25,000 bases of DNA from Bigelowiella natans CCMP2755 (lineage: Eukaryota; Cercozoa; Chlorarachniophyceae). The notes beneath the pieces were generated by a model, which saw only the letters and a list, made by a program, of their open reading frames with translations, was not told the DNA's origin and did not search any database. Shown in pieces: positions 17,272-25,000 of the stretch; the first letter of the stretch is position 1; the number at the start of each line of letters is the position of its first letter. The translations under genes and the position numbers were made by a program. The stretch covers positions 1 through 25,000 of the forward strand of contig ADNK01003483.1 in assembly GCA_000320545.1 (NCBI GenBank). Direction: 5' to 3'.

Positions 17272-18368
17272 GGTGGTTGTGGTGATGATAATGATGAAGA
17301 AGAAGAGGAAGAGGAAGAAGAGGTAGAAAGAGGAAAAAACACATATGAGGAAGATGATGACGCTCTGTGTTTCCTTCGTTATTGATAAATTGTGTGCGGG
17401 GGAAGTATATCAATATTTCGGTTCTATCTTCTTCTCACTCACCCGGTGAATTATTGTAGATTTCGAGCCATGTATCCTTCCAATCGGGCTAAATAATAGA
17501 TGATAAGTACTATTATACCTCATATGCTGCTGCTGCTGCTGCTGCAAGGGTTACTACGTAGTGATGCCACATACATGTAGAGCTTCATCCTCAGGATGAC
17601 GTCCATCACCATAGTTGAAGTCTCCTTTTTATTGTACATCAATGTACATCATTCTTTTATTCTGCCGCATCGTAATAATATGGCGAGATTAACAATTTGT
17701 ATTTTTAAGAGTCGAAGTATTGTGCGTTTCTTTCCAGCTTATTGCTCTTCCTATCCCCCCCCCCCCCCCCCTCCTCCTCCTCCTCCTCCTTCTCAATGTT
17801 GCCATCAGGATCATGAATATTACCACAGATGAGGCCTCCCGCCACTTGTTTGCTGTCTTCGTAACTGTCATTGCCCTTCTTCGCTACCAGAGCACAGCTA
17901 CATGTTGTGGTCGTATTACAAGTAATAATAAAAATGTGTACGTAGAATTGTATTGTTGTATGCGTGATGGTAGTAATAATAATAATGTGTACGGAGGAGG
18001 AAGAACATTAGGGTAGAGTTGAACGATGACGAGTACAATAATGCAAATGACTGTGCTGTAAGAAACAAATAGAGAGCAAGCCAAGTAGTAGTAGTAGTAG
18101 TTACATCTTTCGAATTTGCTTGACTCTCTTTGAGCTGTTGTCCTGACCACTGAAGAAGAAGAAGAAGAAGGCATAGAGTAGTATAATGTAATGTGAGTGG
18201 GAAATGAATGATCTCAATCCTTCTCATATGCTGCTGTTTCTCATTACTTTTTCTGTTAACGATCAATAAATTGTGATTAATGAAATATTATTGACGATGT
18301 AGTTCAATCATGGAAATAATATGGTTATGAGATTATCATCATCATCATGGAAATAACATAGTTATGAG

Positions 18369-18401
<33 letters not shown>

Positions 18402-18723
18402 TTTATCATCATAATCTTCACCTGGTCAAGTGCACATTCCAGATGTTGTATGATGACCTGTTGCGTGACGATAATTAGAGACGGCCAAAATATACACTTC
18501 ACTACAGATACACACACGCACATACACACACACACTCACACACACTAAATACGACCATCATTTTCATCGTCATCATTACGTGTTATCCATCAAGTTTCGC
18601 ACGATGTGTTTGACATATGATCCACATCATCCTATTTGCTAAATGACACGCGAGCATATGATGCGGCTCAAGAAAACATATGTACAAAGAGAGAGCGACA
18701 AGAATAAGGAGAATAAAGCAATG

Positions 18724-18771
<48 letters not shown>

Positions 18772-18812
18772 CGATCTTTGAGTAGAATACGTGCGCAAAT
18801 AACCTGGTAACA

Positions 18813-18843
<31 letters not shown>

Positions 18844-19024
18844 CATTCACCACCATCATCATCGTCATGTACAAGTGTATATACTGCTGCTGTAGACATC
18901 AGAAGTACCTACCCGTTTAATTGAATCAAGTATGTGTATTTTGGAACATGCGGGATTGAGTGGTAGCTTTGAGAATATCACTTGTCCGTATGGAATTACC
19001 TAATGTCATAGTAGTGATTGTGAA

Positions 19025-19059
<35 letters not shown>

Positions 19060-19505
19060 CGATGATGATGATCATAACAGATATCCGAAGTTGATGATGT
19101 TATAATTAAGGCATTTAAAGACACAAGTAGTAGCTCATGTTTGCATGTATGCGCAACAACCTCCCAGCAGAAGAAGTCCTCCTTGCATTTTTTATCGCTG
19201 CTCTCTTTAATACTCGTAGATCCCCAGGGGAGGCCACCGACCATGTACGAATATCTGACAAGTGGTAATAGTAGTAGTAGTAGTAGTAGCAAATGTTGTA
19301 TATAATAATATAGATAAGATATTGGTAGTAAAAGCAAGCCTAAAGGTAAAATTATGAGGAAGAGAGCAAAGAACGGAGGAATGAGAATAAATAACTGAAG
19401 ATAGATGATAACATTAGGAATGGGCTGGAAAGCAAAGCACCACCAGGGAGCAAGTAAATGACGACGTTGCTTTTGATCCATACAAAATATAAGGGTTGTT
19501 TGCCC

Positions 19506-19539
<34 letters not shown>

Positions 19540-19603
19540 GCATTACTACTCTCCCTTCGCTCAATCATAGAAAAGTCATGTATAATTGGTGAGAGAGGGA
19601 TAT

Positions 19604-19659
<56 letters not shown>

Positions 19660-20080
19660 AATACATCTACTACTTGTCGCAAATTAGCGTGCTTTTCAGC
19701 AGCCGTGTTAAGATCGGTGCTGTTACTTCTTGGAGGCATACGACATCAGCGTTGCTGGACGAGATTACAGAAATAAGGCCTTTTGTGCGAGCTTCATCGT
19801 GCTTCTCAAACTGTTTGGATAAGAGAATCAGCGATGTGGAGAGAAAAATGAGAGAGAAAAATGAATCTAAAAAAACGAGTAGTGATTCAGAATCCTTCTT
19901 TCTTCCTCTCAAAGGAGAGAAAAAGGAATCTAAAAAATCGAGTGATTCTGAATCCCACTTTCTTCCTCTCATTTTTCATATATGATATTCTATATCGCCT
20001 CGTACACTCTTATACATACCGTTATATTTTACCTCTGTATTGACTAAGAATTTGTCAAATAGAACGTTGCACGAAAATAT
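11890..20080 (-). CDS. EEP phosphoesterase - poly(A) polymerase - MJ1316 fusion protein
   Basis: A 20-exon minus-strand gene; visible coding length is 4017 nt, or 1338 residues plus stop, with the first exon(s) not identified. Domains in order: EEP (endonuclease/exonuclease/phosphatase) at about 1-330; a PAP-type nucleotidyltransferase with PAP central and RNA-binding regions at about 420-960; MJ1316 (DUF504) RNA-end-recognition domain at about 1247-1323. Exon 13 (15774-16449) holds both the last EEP motif and the start of the PAP domain, so the EEP-PAP fusion does not depend on splicing. PAP joins MJ1316 through exons 19 and 20, where a phase-correct intron splits the PAP RNA-binding region. 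Expected chemistry is removal of 3' or cyclic phosphates, or deadenylation, by EEP, and nucleotide addition by PAP. The combined role in RNA repair or tailing is inferred. Microsatellite-coded Ser, Ala, Glu, Lys and Gln runs sit between domains. Confidence 0.88.
13271..16248 (-). CDS. Poly(A) polymerase-type nucleotidyltransferase part of the fusion gene
   Basis: Exons 13 to 19: 15774-16449, 15304-15479, 14571-14941, 14016-14300, 13642-13820 (or from 13810), 13579-13589 (11-nt microexon) and 13271-13500. Catalytic features: helix-turn motif VIGSQRLGTA followed by DAESDVDIVCYG (two catalytic Asp), then IDFEVQYCRLP where PAP normally has a third Asp; here it aligns with Glu. The PAP central domain follows: RLDESSRCSLMSMR, GFKSLFRFVFARAKSWAIAK, YGLLGGISLCVMV, FFGLYCHWNFKKDPIGL, and MAVLVPPMPYTNTCR with ATPFTRQIIEKAFRKA. 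The RNA-binding region starts in exon 19 (RFLYIRIGVSAVQNHDVD). Ala, Glu and Gln runs from CAG-type repeats are inserted between conserved blocks. The Ala/Glu insert interrupts the region between IILEREI and GFKSLFR. Confidence 0.87.
14022..14045. repeat. CTG/CAG run at an exon end (polyglutamine)
   Basis: About eight CTG units on the plus strand, read as CAG (Gln) on the minus strand at the 3' end of exon 16 of the fusion gene, just before the predicted donor GTACGT. Confidence 0.75.
14378..14412. repeat. GTA trinucleotide array, intronic
   Basis: About eleven GTA/TAG units in the intron between exons 15 and 16 of the fusion gene. Confidence 0.85.
14666..14703. repeat. CAG/GCT run coding for polyalanine inside the PAP domain
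   Basis: About twelve AGC units; the minus strand reads GCT, giving an alanine run, followed by SSKSEVEEEEEEEKG. It lies within exon 15 between conserved PAP blocks. Confidence 0.8.
15684..15880. repeat. GTGA and CTA arrays around the exon 13 donor
   Basis: A GAGT/GTGA array (about 15684-15712) and a CTA array (about 15738-15762) lie in the intron after exon 13. A further CTA/CCA tract at about 15850-15885 is inside exon 13 and codes for a Ser/Gly run (GCGSSGSSSSSSGGS). Confidence 0.75.
16124..16157. repeat. CTA run coding for polyserine
   Basis: About eleven CTA units; the minus strand reads AGT (Ser) inside exon 13, in the linker between the EEP and PAP domains. Confidence 0.8.
16249..20080 (-). 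CDS. EEP domain part of the fusion gene (exons 1-12 and start of 13)
   Basis: Exons 5' to 3': 20033-20080, 19674-19810, 19161-19254, 18913-18999, 18772-18803, 18422-18457, 18105-18149, 17824-17897, 17575-17624, 17443-17488, 17029-17082, 16655-16782, then 16449 inward. All phases match. The EEP signature is complete: FSCNVLFDKF (Asn), NADVVCLQEVT (metal-binding Glu), PYGQVIFSKLPL, NVHLTS, KRVKQIRK, LICGDFNYGDG (Asp/Asn pair, split by an intron), DWKDTWLEIY, GYTFDPSTN, KYRFDRILF (Asp) and FTDHSPIIAYFS (terminal Asp-His). The GDFN motif appears only after splicing; unspliced reading gives a false GNIH. The pattern is nearest to the CCR4/Angel and TDP2-like branches in general style. The ATG is not assigned: 20033-20080 has an acceptor-like CACATAG in front, and an upstream exon ending near 20210 is possible. 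Confidence 0.88.
16697..16732. repeat. GAT/TCA run coding for polyserine inside the EEP domain
   Basis: About twelve GAT units; the minus strand reads TCA (Ser) in exon 12, just after the EEP motif RFDRILFHS. Several repeat neighbours in frame (TCC, TCG) extend the run. Confidence 0.8.
17755..17790. repeat. C homopolymer and CCT array, intronic
   Basis: About 15 C followed by about seven CCT units in the intron between exons 8 and 9 of the fusion gene. In the unspliced frame it reads as a Glu/Gly run, which is not expected to be translated. Confidence 0.8.
18726..18843. repeat. GA and CA arrays flanking exon 5 of the fusion gene
   Basis: A GA array (about 18726-18769) begins two bases into the intron after the 32-nt exon 18772-18803. 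A CA array (about 18815-18843) ends 11 bases before that exon. The tiny EEP exon is therefore wedged between two microsatellites. Confidence 0.85.
19026..19070. repeat. GAT trinucleotide array, intronic
   Basis: About 15 GAT units in the intron between exons 3 and 4 of the fusion gene. TAG (19265-19289), TTA (19507-19538) and TA (19610-19655) arrays occupy the preceding intron. Confidence 0.85.
19852..19975. repeat. Imperfect tandem duplication in the first visible intron of the fusion gene
   Basis: Two imperfect copies (about 19852-19916 and 19917-19975) share GAATCTAAAAAA, CGAGT, TGATTC and CTTTCTTCCTCTCA blocks. They lie between exon 1 (20033-20080) and exon 2 (19674-19810). Confidence 0.75.
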
Positions 20081-20374
20081 CTATGTGGATCATCAACTCC
20101 TCAATCAGGTTATTGTGTGACATTAAAACATACATTAATTTACATGCTTCAACAATGAATGGTGACGACACAACAACATAAACCGTCTCAGGATGAAACT
20201 TGCAATGTACTTGAGCCAATACTACACTACAACACATTAATATTTGGCAGCTCATCTTTGTTTGCGTCATGGATACGTTTTGTTTGTTCGTTTGTTTGTA
20301 AATGCGTTGCATCAGATAAATGATAAAACCCTTGTCAGAAACTAGTACGGGCATTCATGCAATGTAAGCTGTTC

Positions 20375-21102
20375 TTATGATATATCAAGACGATCGAGAT
20401 TGTCAGAGAGGTAAGGAGACATCATATCATCATCATATTCACACGGACTACTATCCTCATATTCTGGATGGAGGCTGTGCTAAAACAGCAAAACATGTAC
20501 GGTGACAAGCTGTGTACCGTTTAACCTGTTGTTGTTGTTGTTTTTCTACATACAGCCTTGGAAATTCAAAATGGAGAATTGTTCCAATTTAAAAGGCAAT
20601 AAAAGGGAATTATAGTTCCTTTTAAATTTCCAAGGGTGTGATTATGGCCATTCATTTTAGAACAGCAGGTTTCCAGTTGCTTTCTATTATTGATTCGACG
20701 ATTATTTTACACCATGGGAGAACCTACCTTGAGATGATGGGATGATTTTTGCAGCCGGAAATCTATTCCATTTTCCCCCTCAGCTATCGAGAAAAAGGCC
20801 TCTCTTGTGAGCACCCCCCATTTGCTGCAGGTGTGCATGTAAGGTGGAATTTTATGGACTTAGGCATTGCAGCATCTTTTTCCAATACGAAATAGTCATA
20901 ATATGGTTTCAGCTCGCACATTACCCTTGATTGTAGCAGTATGTGATTATCGGAGATAGTTCTTTGATCCATTTCACGTAAATCTATTAAGAAGAAGAGG
21001 ATGGTGAAAGGATGATGATTTAAATCTTCTAAAGACGATACAACTTGATATTACCTCTTGTGGAATTCTATCTGGAAAAAGTATCTTCGAAGCTGAGTTC
21101 AT
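20375..21102 (-). CDS. Small four-exon protein of 102 residues, unrecognised
   Basis: Predicted exons 5' to 3': 21055-21102, 20925-20983, 20728-20824 and 20375-20479. Phases match (0/0, 2/2, 0/0). Donors are GTAATA, GTAATG and GTAGGT; acceptors are TTAATAG, CCTGCAG and TGTTTTAG. The ATG at 21102-21100 starts MNSASKILFPDRIPQE. The middle exons give IYVKWIKELSPIITYCYNQG and KWGVLTREAFFSIAEG, which look like a compact helical fold. The last exon is acidic (EYDDDMMSPYLSDNLDRLDI) and ends at TAA. I do not recognise the family. It is on the same strand and directly upstream of the EEP-PAP gene, so it might instead be that protein's N-terminus, but no phase-consistent donor bypassing its stop codon was found. 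Confidence 0.6.
20556..20635. repeat. 80-bp inverted repeat, possible foldback element
   Basis: The left arm CCTTGGAAATTCAAAA (20556-20571) pairs with the right arm TTTTAAATTTCCAAGG (20620-20635), with 15 of 16 positions complementary. Inner complementarity (TTTAAAAGG near 20588 with CCTTTTAAA near 20618) allows a second stem. It lies in the last intron of the small gene. No target-site duplication was recognised. Confidence 0.65.
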
Positions 21103-21593
21103 TATATTTCTCCTGGAAGGAGCGGTATTATGTTATTGGGGTGGGGACTGCTGAATTTTCACACTCCAATGTTGTTCCGCAGAGATTCTGCGATTTTTCT
21201 TCGGTGAAATGACTAAGAATTGAGGCGATTATTTCGATACGACAAGACGGAGTAGTAGTCGCAGTGTGTAATGATAATGAAGTTAGAAAGTAGTTCGTAG
21301 AAAGATATCCAGTAAGTAATAATAATTAAGCCAAACTACTACCTACTACTTTAAAACCCAAATGATCATCATCGTCTAACCTCTCCCCACCCACTAACTG
21401 CACTGCCTACCCACCTACCTACCTACCTACCTACCTACCTACCTACGCATTGGGATTATTAACACTCTTATCTGCGCTTAAATCTATCTCCTACCTACTG
21501 AAGGGGATTGATTCTCTAACACCCTCTCAAAATTATCAAGAAATCTTTCACAACGGCCAGAATTGCATGCAATGCACGTTACTCCTCTCTATT
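21103..21593. promoter_or_regulatory. Divergent spacer and 5' region of the RRM gene
   Basis: The spacer separates the ATG of the small minus-strand gene (21102) from the chosen ATG of the RRM gene (21594). It contains the CCTA array at 21411-21446. The RRM frame stays open through this region without an ATG until 21567, so it is probably 5' UTR or part of an undetected 5' intron. No TATA box is evident. Confidence 0.45.
21411..21446. repeat. CCTA tetranucleotide array upstream of the RRM gene
   Basis: About nine CCTA units, the same unit found next to the telomere at 17-43. It lies in the presumed 5' UTR or promoter of the RRM gene. Confidence 0.85.
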
Positions 21594-22516
21594 ATGGCAG
21601 TTCTGTACACGCAGCCTATGCAATTATCCAACTCCGGAAGCAAGGCCAAGCAGGATGACTGGGAGATCAATGCGGAAAAACTGAAATTTATATTTCTAAG
21701 GGGAGGAGTTCTTTCTTCTGGCGGAGCTGCTGGGAACAGTTTTAATTTTGGAAAAAAGGAGGCAGCAACCATAGGGACTAGGTTTTTCCGTCGGCAGCAC
21801 AATAGACGACAGCATAGTTGTAATAATAGCAGTGACAAGAAGGAGAAGACTATTGCTGCTCGACAAGAAAATAGCACCGTGGACTCTAGTTCAGAAACAC
21901 CGAGTTTAACAGGGCGAAAGAGTAGTAGTCCATTAACAACACACAGAAAGAGAAAGAGAGCGAATAGCCGTGATCACGGCACTAAATCACGAAAACATTC
22001 TGTCTATCGTAGCTCAAGTCGTCGTCCTCTCCGCTATCGTCGTTTCTCCTCCCCCCATCGTCGGCAACAAACAAGTCAAATGACAAGAGCTAATGATGGC
22101 CAACACTTACAACGACGGAAACAGCAAAATCATCATCATAAACACGGAAGTGCATCAGTATCCTCATCATCGACTATTTCTCGCACCAATGATGACGACA
22201 GCGACTCTAGCGTGCGCAGGAAGGAGGAAGAGATCAAGAAGTTAGATCAAATTATTCCTACATCCAATACCGGATACTTTAGACCAAAATTCGAACTCGG
22301 TTACGCCCCGGAAGAGCTGAAAATTCGTGAGCAGCTGGTATCACCAAGGGTCAAGAAGAGGTCAATATTTGTCGGAAACTTACCGTTAGAGTTCAAGACT
22401 CAAGACTTAATCAAACTCGTGAAACCGTATGAATTATTTTCAAATCGATTTATTTTGCTGTCTTAATTCAAGTGTTATTTCTCGAATTTAAAGAACAAAT
22501 ACACAAAGAGACACAT

Positions 22517-22578
<62 letters not shown>

Positions 22579-23085
22579 TATATATATGATTGTGTATGAA
22601 TAAATGTGTATAAATGTGTACATGTGAGTGATCATTTTACGGACACATATATTTGATACGCAATTAAATCATATGAAATTCTATTTTGGTAGTTATGGAG
22701 AACTCGAAAACTGTTTTGTTTGCCTCGGAGAAAAAGCACAACTTGAGGGTTGGAGGTAGTGTATTAAAAAACGAAAAAATCATCGAAAGCTCATATGTCG
22801 ACTTTGATTGCAAAACTGACTTTCTTTTTCAATTGATAAGATATGGATTTGCTATTTTTAAATCGTTGGAAGGAGCTCAAAGATGCTATATGGTAATTTT
22901 CATAGGATAGTTTGTCTTTTTAAAAAAATGTAACCTTGTTTGATGGATTTTGCATACCAATAATATGACATATCTTCTTCAAATCGTAAAAGGAACTTAA
23001 CTCCGTGACTATGAACGGACAAAATCTAATCGTGGAACCCTCAAGATTCAATCCAGAATTTGAAAAGCACGAAGATTATTTGTAG
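21594..23085 (+). CDS. RS-rich protein with a C-terminal RRM
   Basis: Predicted exons: 21594-22426, 22693-22755, 22841-22892 and 22993-23085, for 346 residues. ATG at 21567 would add nine residues; the frame is open further upstream but only from non-ATG codons. Residues about 60-200 are basic and rich in Arg/Ser (KRKRANSRDHGTKSRKHS, RSSSRRPLRYRRFSS), like SR-type splicing proteins. The RRM is revealed only by splicing: RNP2 SIFVGNLPLEF (about 257-267), PYGELENCFVCLG after the first junction, and RNP1 WRYGFAIF (about 298-305) across the second. It continues with NGQNLIVEPSRFNPEF to the TAG at 23083-23085. Junction phases are 2, 2 and 0, all consistent. The role is probably RNA binding or splicing; I cannot name an orthologue. 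Confidence 0.82.
22517..22575. repeat. CA-TA compound microsatellite, intronic
   Basis: About eleven CA units then about 18 AT units in the first intron (22427-22692) of the RRM gene. Confidence 0.85.
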
Positions 23086-24139
23086 CAGCAATCTGGTCGT
23101 AAAGACTAGCACTTGTTAGTTGTGCATCTTTAGTCTACTCGTCTTATATTCAATATCGTCGTTGAAATTTTGCGTCACTAGTCATTTCAGCATGATCAAA
23201 GTCATCATTTTTGTTCATGTACCAAGTTCGAATCACCACAGCTATCTACACTCTAGCATGGGTTCACACAATAATATCCAAAGTCATCGGTAGTAAAAAT
23301 AAAATAATCTTATGTTCATTTTGTATGCACATGCGTCGATATAGTGCGTAGCAGCGATTACAGATAAGAGAGTAAAGATTACATACGACTAGATATGGCT
23401 AGTTGGCATGGGAATCGGCAGCCGGTCGGTGAGATGCAGCTCATCTTTCTAGCTACAAGCTCTTATTGCTTATCATCGTTATAACTTGAATCTTACATTG
23501 TAATGGTTTCGAAGCATACCGTTGATGATATTTGTTCACTTGAATGATAAAATGGAATTTGATATGCTTTGTAAATAGTGCATGAAATGCGTACAAATCA
23601 GAGCAAAAATTACCATATGTACCAATCTGAATCTCTTTCTAGTTCATCTATCTAGCGCTAGTGCGTAGTAGTAGAATTCCAAGTTGGTCAGACAACTAGT
23701 GCGATCGACATCATGCAAACAAGCAAATTCTTTTACTTTATAAACAATGTAGACACTAGCGAAAATTTAATAATGTATAATTGCATGTGGATGCATATCT
23801 TTCGGTCTTCTCGATCATATCAATTATGCGATGCCGCAATTTGCACATTACTTAATAAGTCATTTCCGATGCGATTGATTACAGTTTTTATTGCAACGTT
23901 GGATTACGATTGATCATATCATCATTCAAACACCGCCAAATAAATCCTCCAAGCTTCGCACATAGCCTTCAACTTGTTGGAATTTTTCTTTGCTTTCTCT
24001 TGACCTGAATATAATGTATAAGTGCTTCAGAAAGTATATTTTCATCATGCTATATCTTCAACATTTTTATATCTATCACATACAATACTAATTTTGTCTT
24101 CATTAATTTTAGCATTCTGTTATCGCCAATTAATGACAA
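23086..24139. other. Convergent intergenic spacer
   Basis: The spacer lies between the 3' ends of the RRM gene (plus) and the C2-like gene (minus). It has no microsatellite arrays. It shows TGCATG, GCATG, CTAG and GCGCTAG words (for example 23395-23412, 23650-23665 and 23783-23796), weaker than but similar in style to the spacer at 10740-11880. I see no supported exon; an open plus-strand frame at 23713-23913 lacks motifs or splice support. Confidence 0.5.
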
Positions 24140-25000
24140 TTACCATTCTTCTGAAAAGGATATTGCGGTTTCTATGCGACCAGTTTCTTCAATCTCAATT
24201 GAGGACTTACTTAGACGGGGAGAATGGACAATACTATTTTTACTTCTAGTATTATTCTCGGTTCGCTCAGAATACTTCTCTGTGCTTCTCGTTGAAGAAG
24301 TTTTTGATGCATGTGTAACTATTGAGTTATTGCTCCCTTTCATCTGCCGTGACTTGGCATCAAGAGAAACAAAAGTTGGGACAACAAGATACTGTGGCTC
24401 TTTAGGAAATGAATCCGCAAACGGTGCTAAGGTAGAAATAGGAGAGAATATATATATGGGTTTGAGAAAAAGATATAGTGAGAACAATCTATATTACAGT
24501 CACAGACAAGATATTTCACTGAACAACTAACACTTTTTGATTAATGGTATAATTAATATTTATTATAGCGTGCACCTAATGGGACTAGAGCAGATCCAAG
24601 CAGAAATGGTGTTCTTCTTCTTATTGGTCCTCCTCTATTGGATGCCCAGATCTCTAGAACTATATTTATGTCATCTAGCCTTCGTAAATACGGGAGCAAG
24701 AATGTGAACGTTACATCTAATTCCATACATTTCGCTCTTTGTACACTGTGAGATCTACCAGCATAAATAGGAATAAGGAAGATTTTAGATGCATTTCCAG
24801 GGAGGAAACAGTCATGGTGAAAAAATATAAACTCTGTACTGATAATACTAAGTTGAACACGGGAAACAAATGTAACACGAATAATTTCTTATAAATTAGA
24901 TTGGATTATAAGATTGATATGCCTGTGTTTCGCTTCAATTTTAAAAATATCCTATAAATCATGTGTAACACAACCAATATTATTTCGCTTTCATTTACCT
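24140..25000 (-). CDS. 3' end of a gene with a C2-like segment (partial)
   Basis: Predicted exons 5' to 3': an upstream exon whose last two bases are 24999-25000 (donor AG-GTAAAT), then 24576-24887 and 24140-24426, ending at TAA 24142-24140. Introns are 24888-24998 (acceptor TTATAAG) and 24427-24575 (donor GTGCAC, acceptor with a pyrimidine tract CTCCTATTTCTACCTTAG). Phases match, giving 199 residues in the window. The first exon reads as beta-strand-rich sequence: IFLIPIYAGRSHSVQRAKC, MELDVTFTFLLPYLRR, INIVLEIWASN and PFLLGSALVPLAPF. The last part resembles the second half of a C2 domain (L-x-x-EVW, LLG-x-x-x-x-PL). The tail is Ser/Thr/Lys-rich and probably disordered. The plus strand of this interval is also open, so the assignment rests on phase and domain style. 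Confidence 0.5.

Noticed and set aside
17810-17897. Mutated EEP motif GNIH in place of GDFN
   Set aside because: It appears only if the donor GTAATA at 17823 is ignored. Splicing to 17624 restores LICGDFNYGDG.
18583-18660. Possible EEP exon reading CHLANRMMWIICQTHR
   Set aside because: Its phase does not fit the flanking exons, whereas 18422-18457 gives NVHLTS in the correct phase.
21450-21452. Start of the RRM gene at 21450
   Set aside because: The codon there is TTG; the first in-frame ATG codons are at 21567 and 21594.

Overview
The window is the left end of a eukaryotic chromosome from a microbial organism I cannot assign. It opens with a CCCTAA telomere-type array (about 44-116). The genes are broken into very short exons by small GT-AG introns, and microsatellites (CA, TA, GA, CTA, ATG, CAG types) are everywhere. 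No bacterial-type operon, phage, IS element, CRISPR array, rRNA or tRNA was seen. Almost every long open frame in the raw sequence is either a translated microsatellite or one exon of a longer gene. I therefore rebuilt the genes by hand from splice sites, reading phase and conserved motifs. All exon borders are predictions without transcript support.

Layout, left to right. (1) Telomere and non-coding subtelomere, 1-443. (2) A small minus-strand gene, 444 to about 2112, whose last exon resembles the C-terminal tail of VIT/VWA-domain proteins, without any VWA domain. (3) A minus-strand gene of about 27 exons, 2374-9491, for a roughly 550-residue protein: charged coiled coil, then a small folded segment, then low-complexity Ser/Gln/Gly tracts and a UBA-like tail. 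(4) A divergent spacer, 9492-10263. (5) Intronless SmG (SNRPG), 10264-10494, plus strand. (6) A convergent spacer, 10495-11889, packed with GCATGC-type words. (7) The main discovery: a 20-exon minus-strand gene, 11890 to about 20080, of at least 1338 codons. It encodes an EEP-family nuclease/phosphatase, a poly(A)-polymerase-type nucleotidyltransferase and a C-terminal MJ1316 (DUF504) RNA-end-recognition domain in one chain. (8) A four-exon minus-strand gene for a 102-residue protein I do not recognise, 20375-21102. (9) A four-exon plus-strand gene for an RS-rich RRM protein, about 21594-23085. (10) A convergent spacer, 23086-24139. (11) The 3' end of a minus-strand gene with a C2-like segment, running off the right edge.

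The functional theme is RNA. SmG belongs to the snRNP core, the RRM/RS protein looks splicing-related, and the EEP-PAP-MJ1316 protein has the parts expected of a single-chain RNA 3'-end healing and tailing machine: an end sensor, a phosphoesterase and a terminal nucleotidyltransferase. That function is inferred from domain families, not shown by the sequence.
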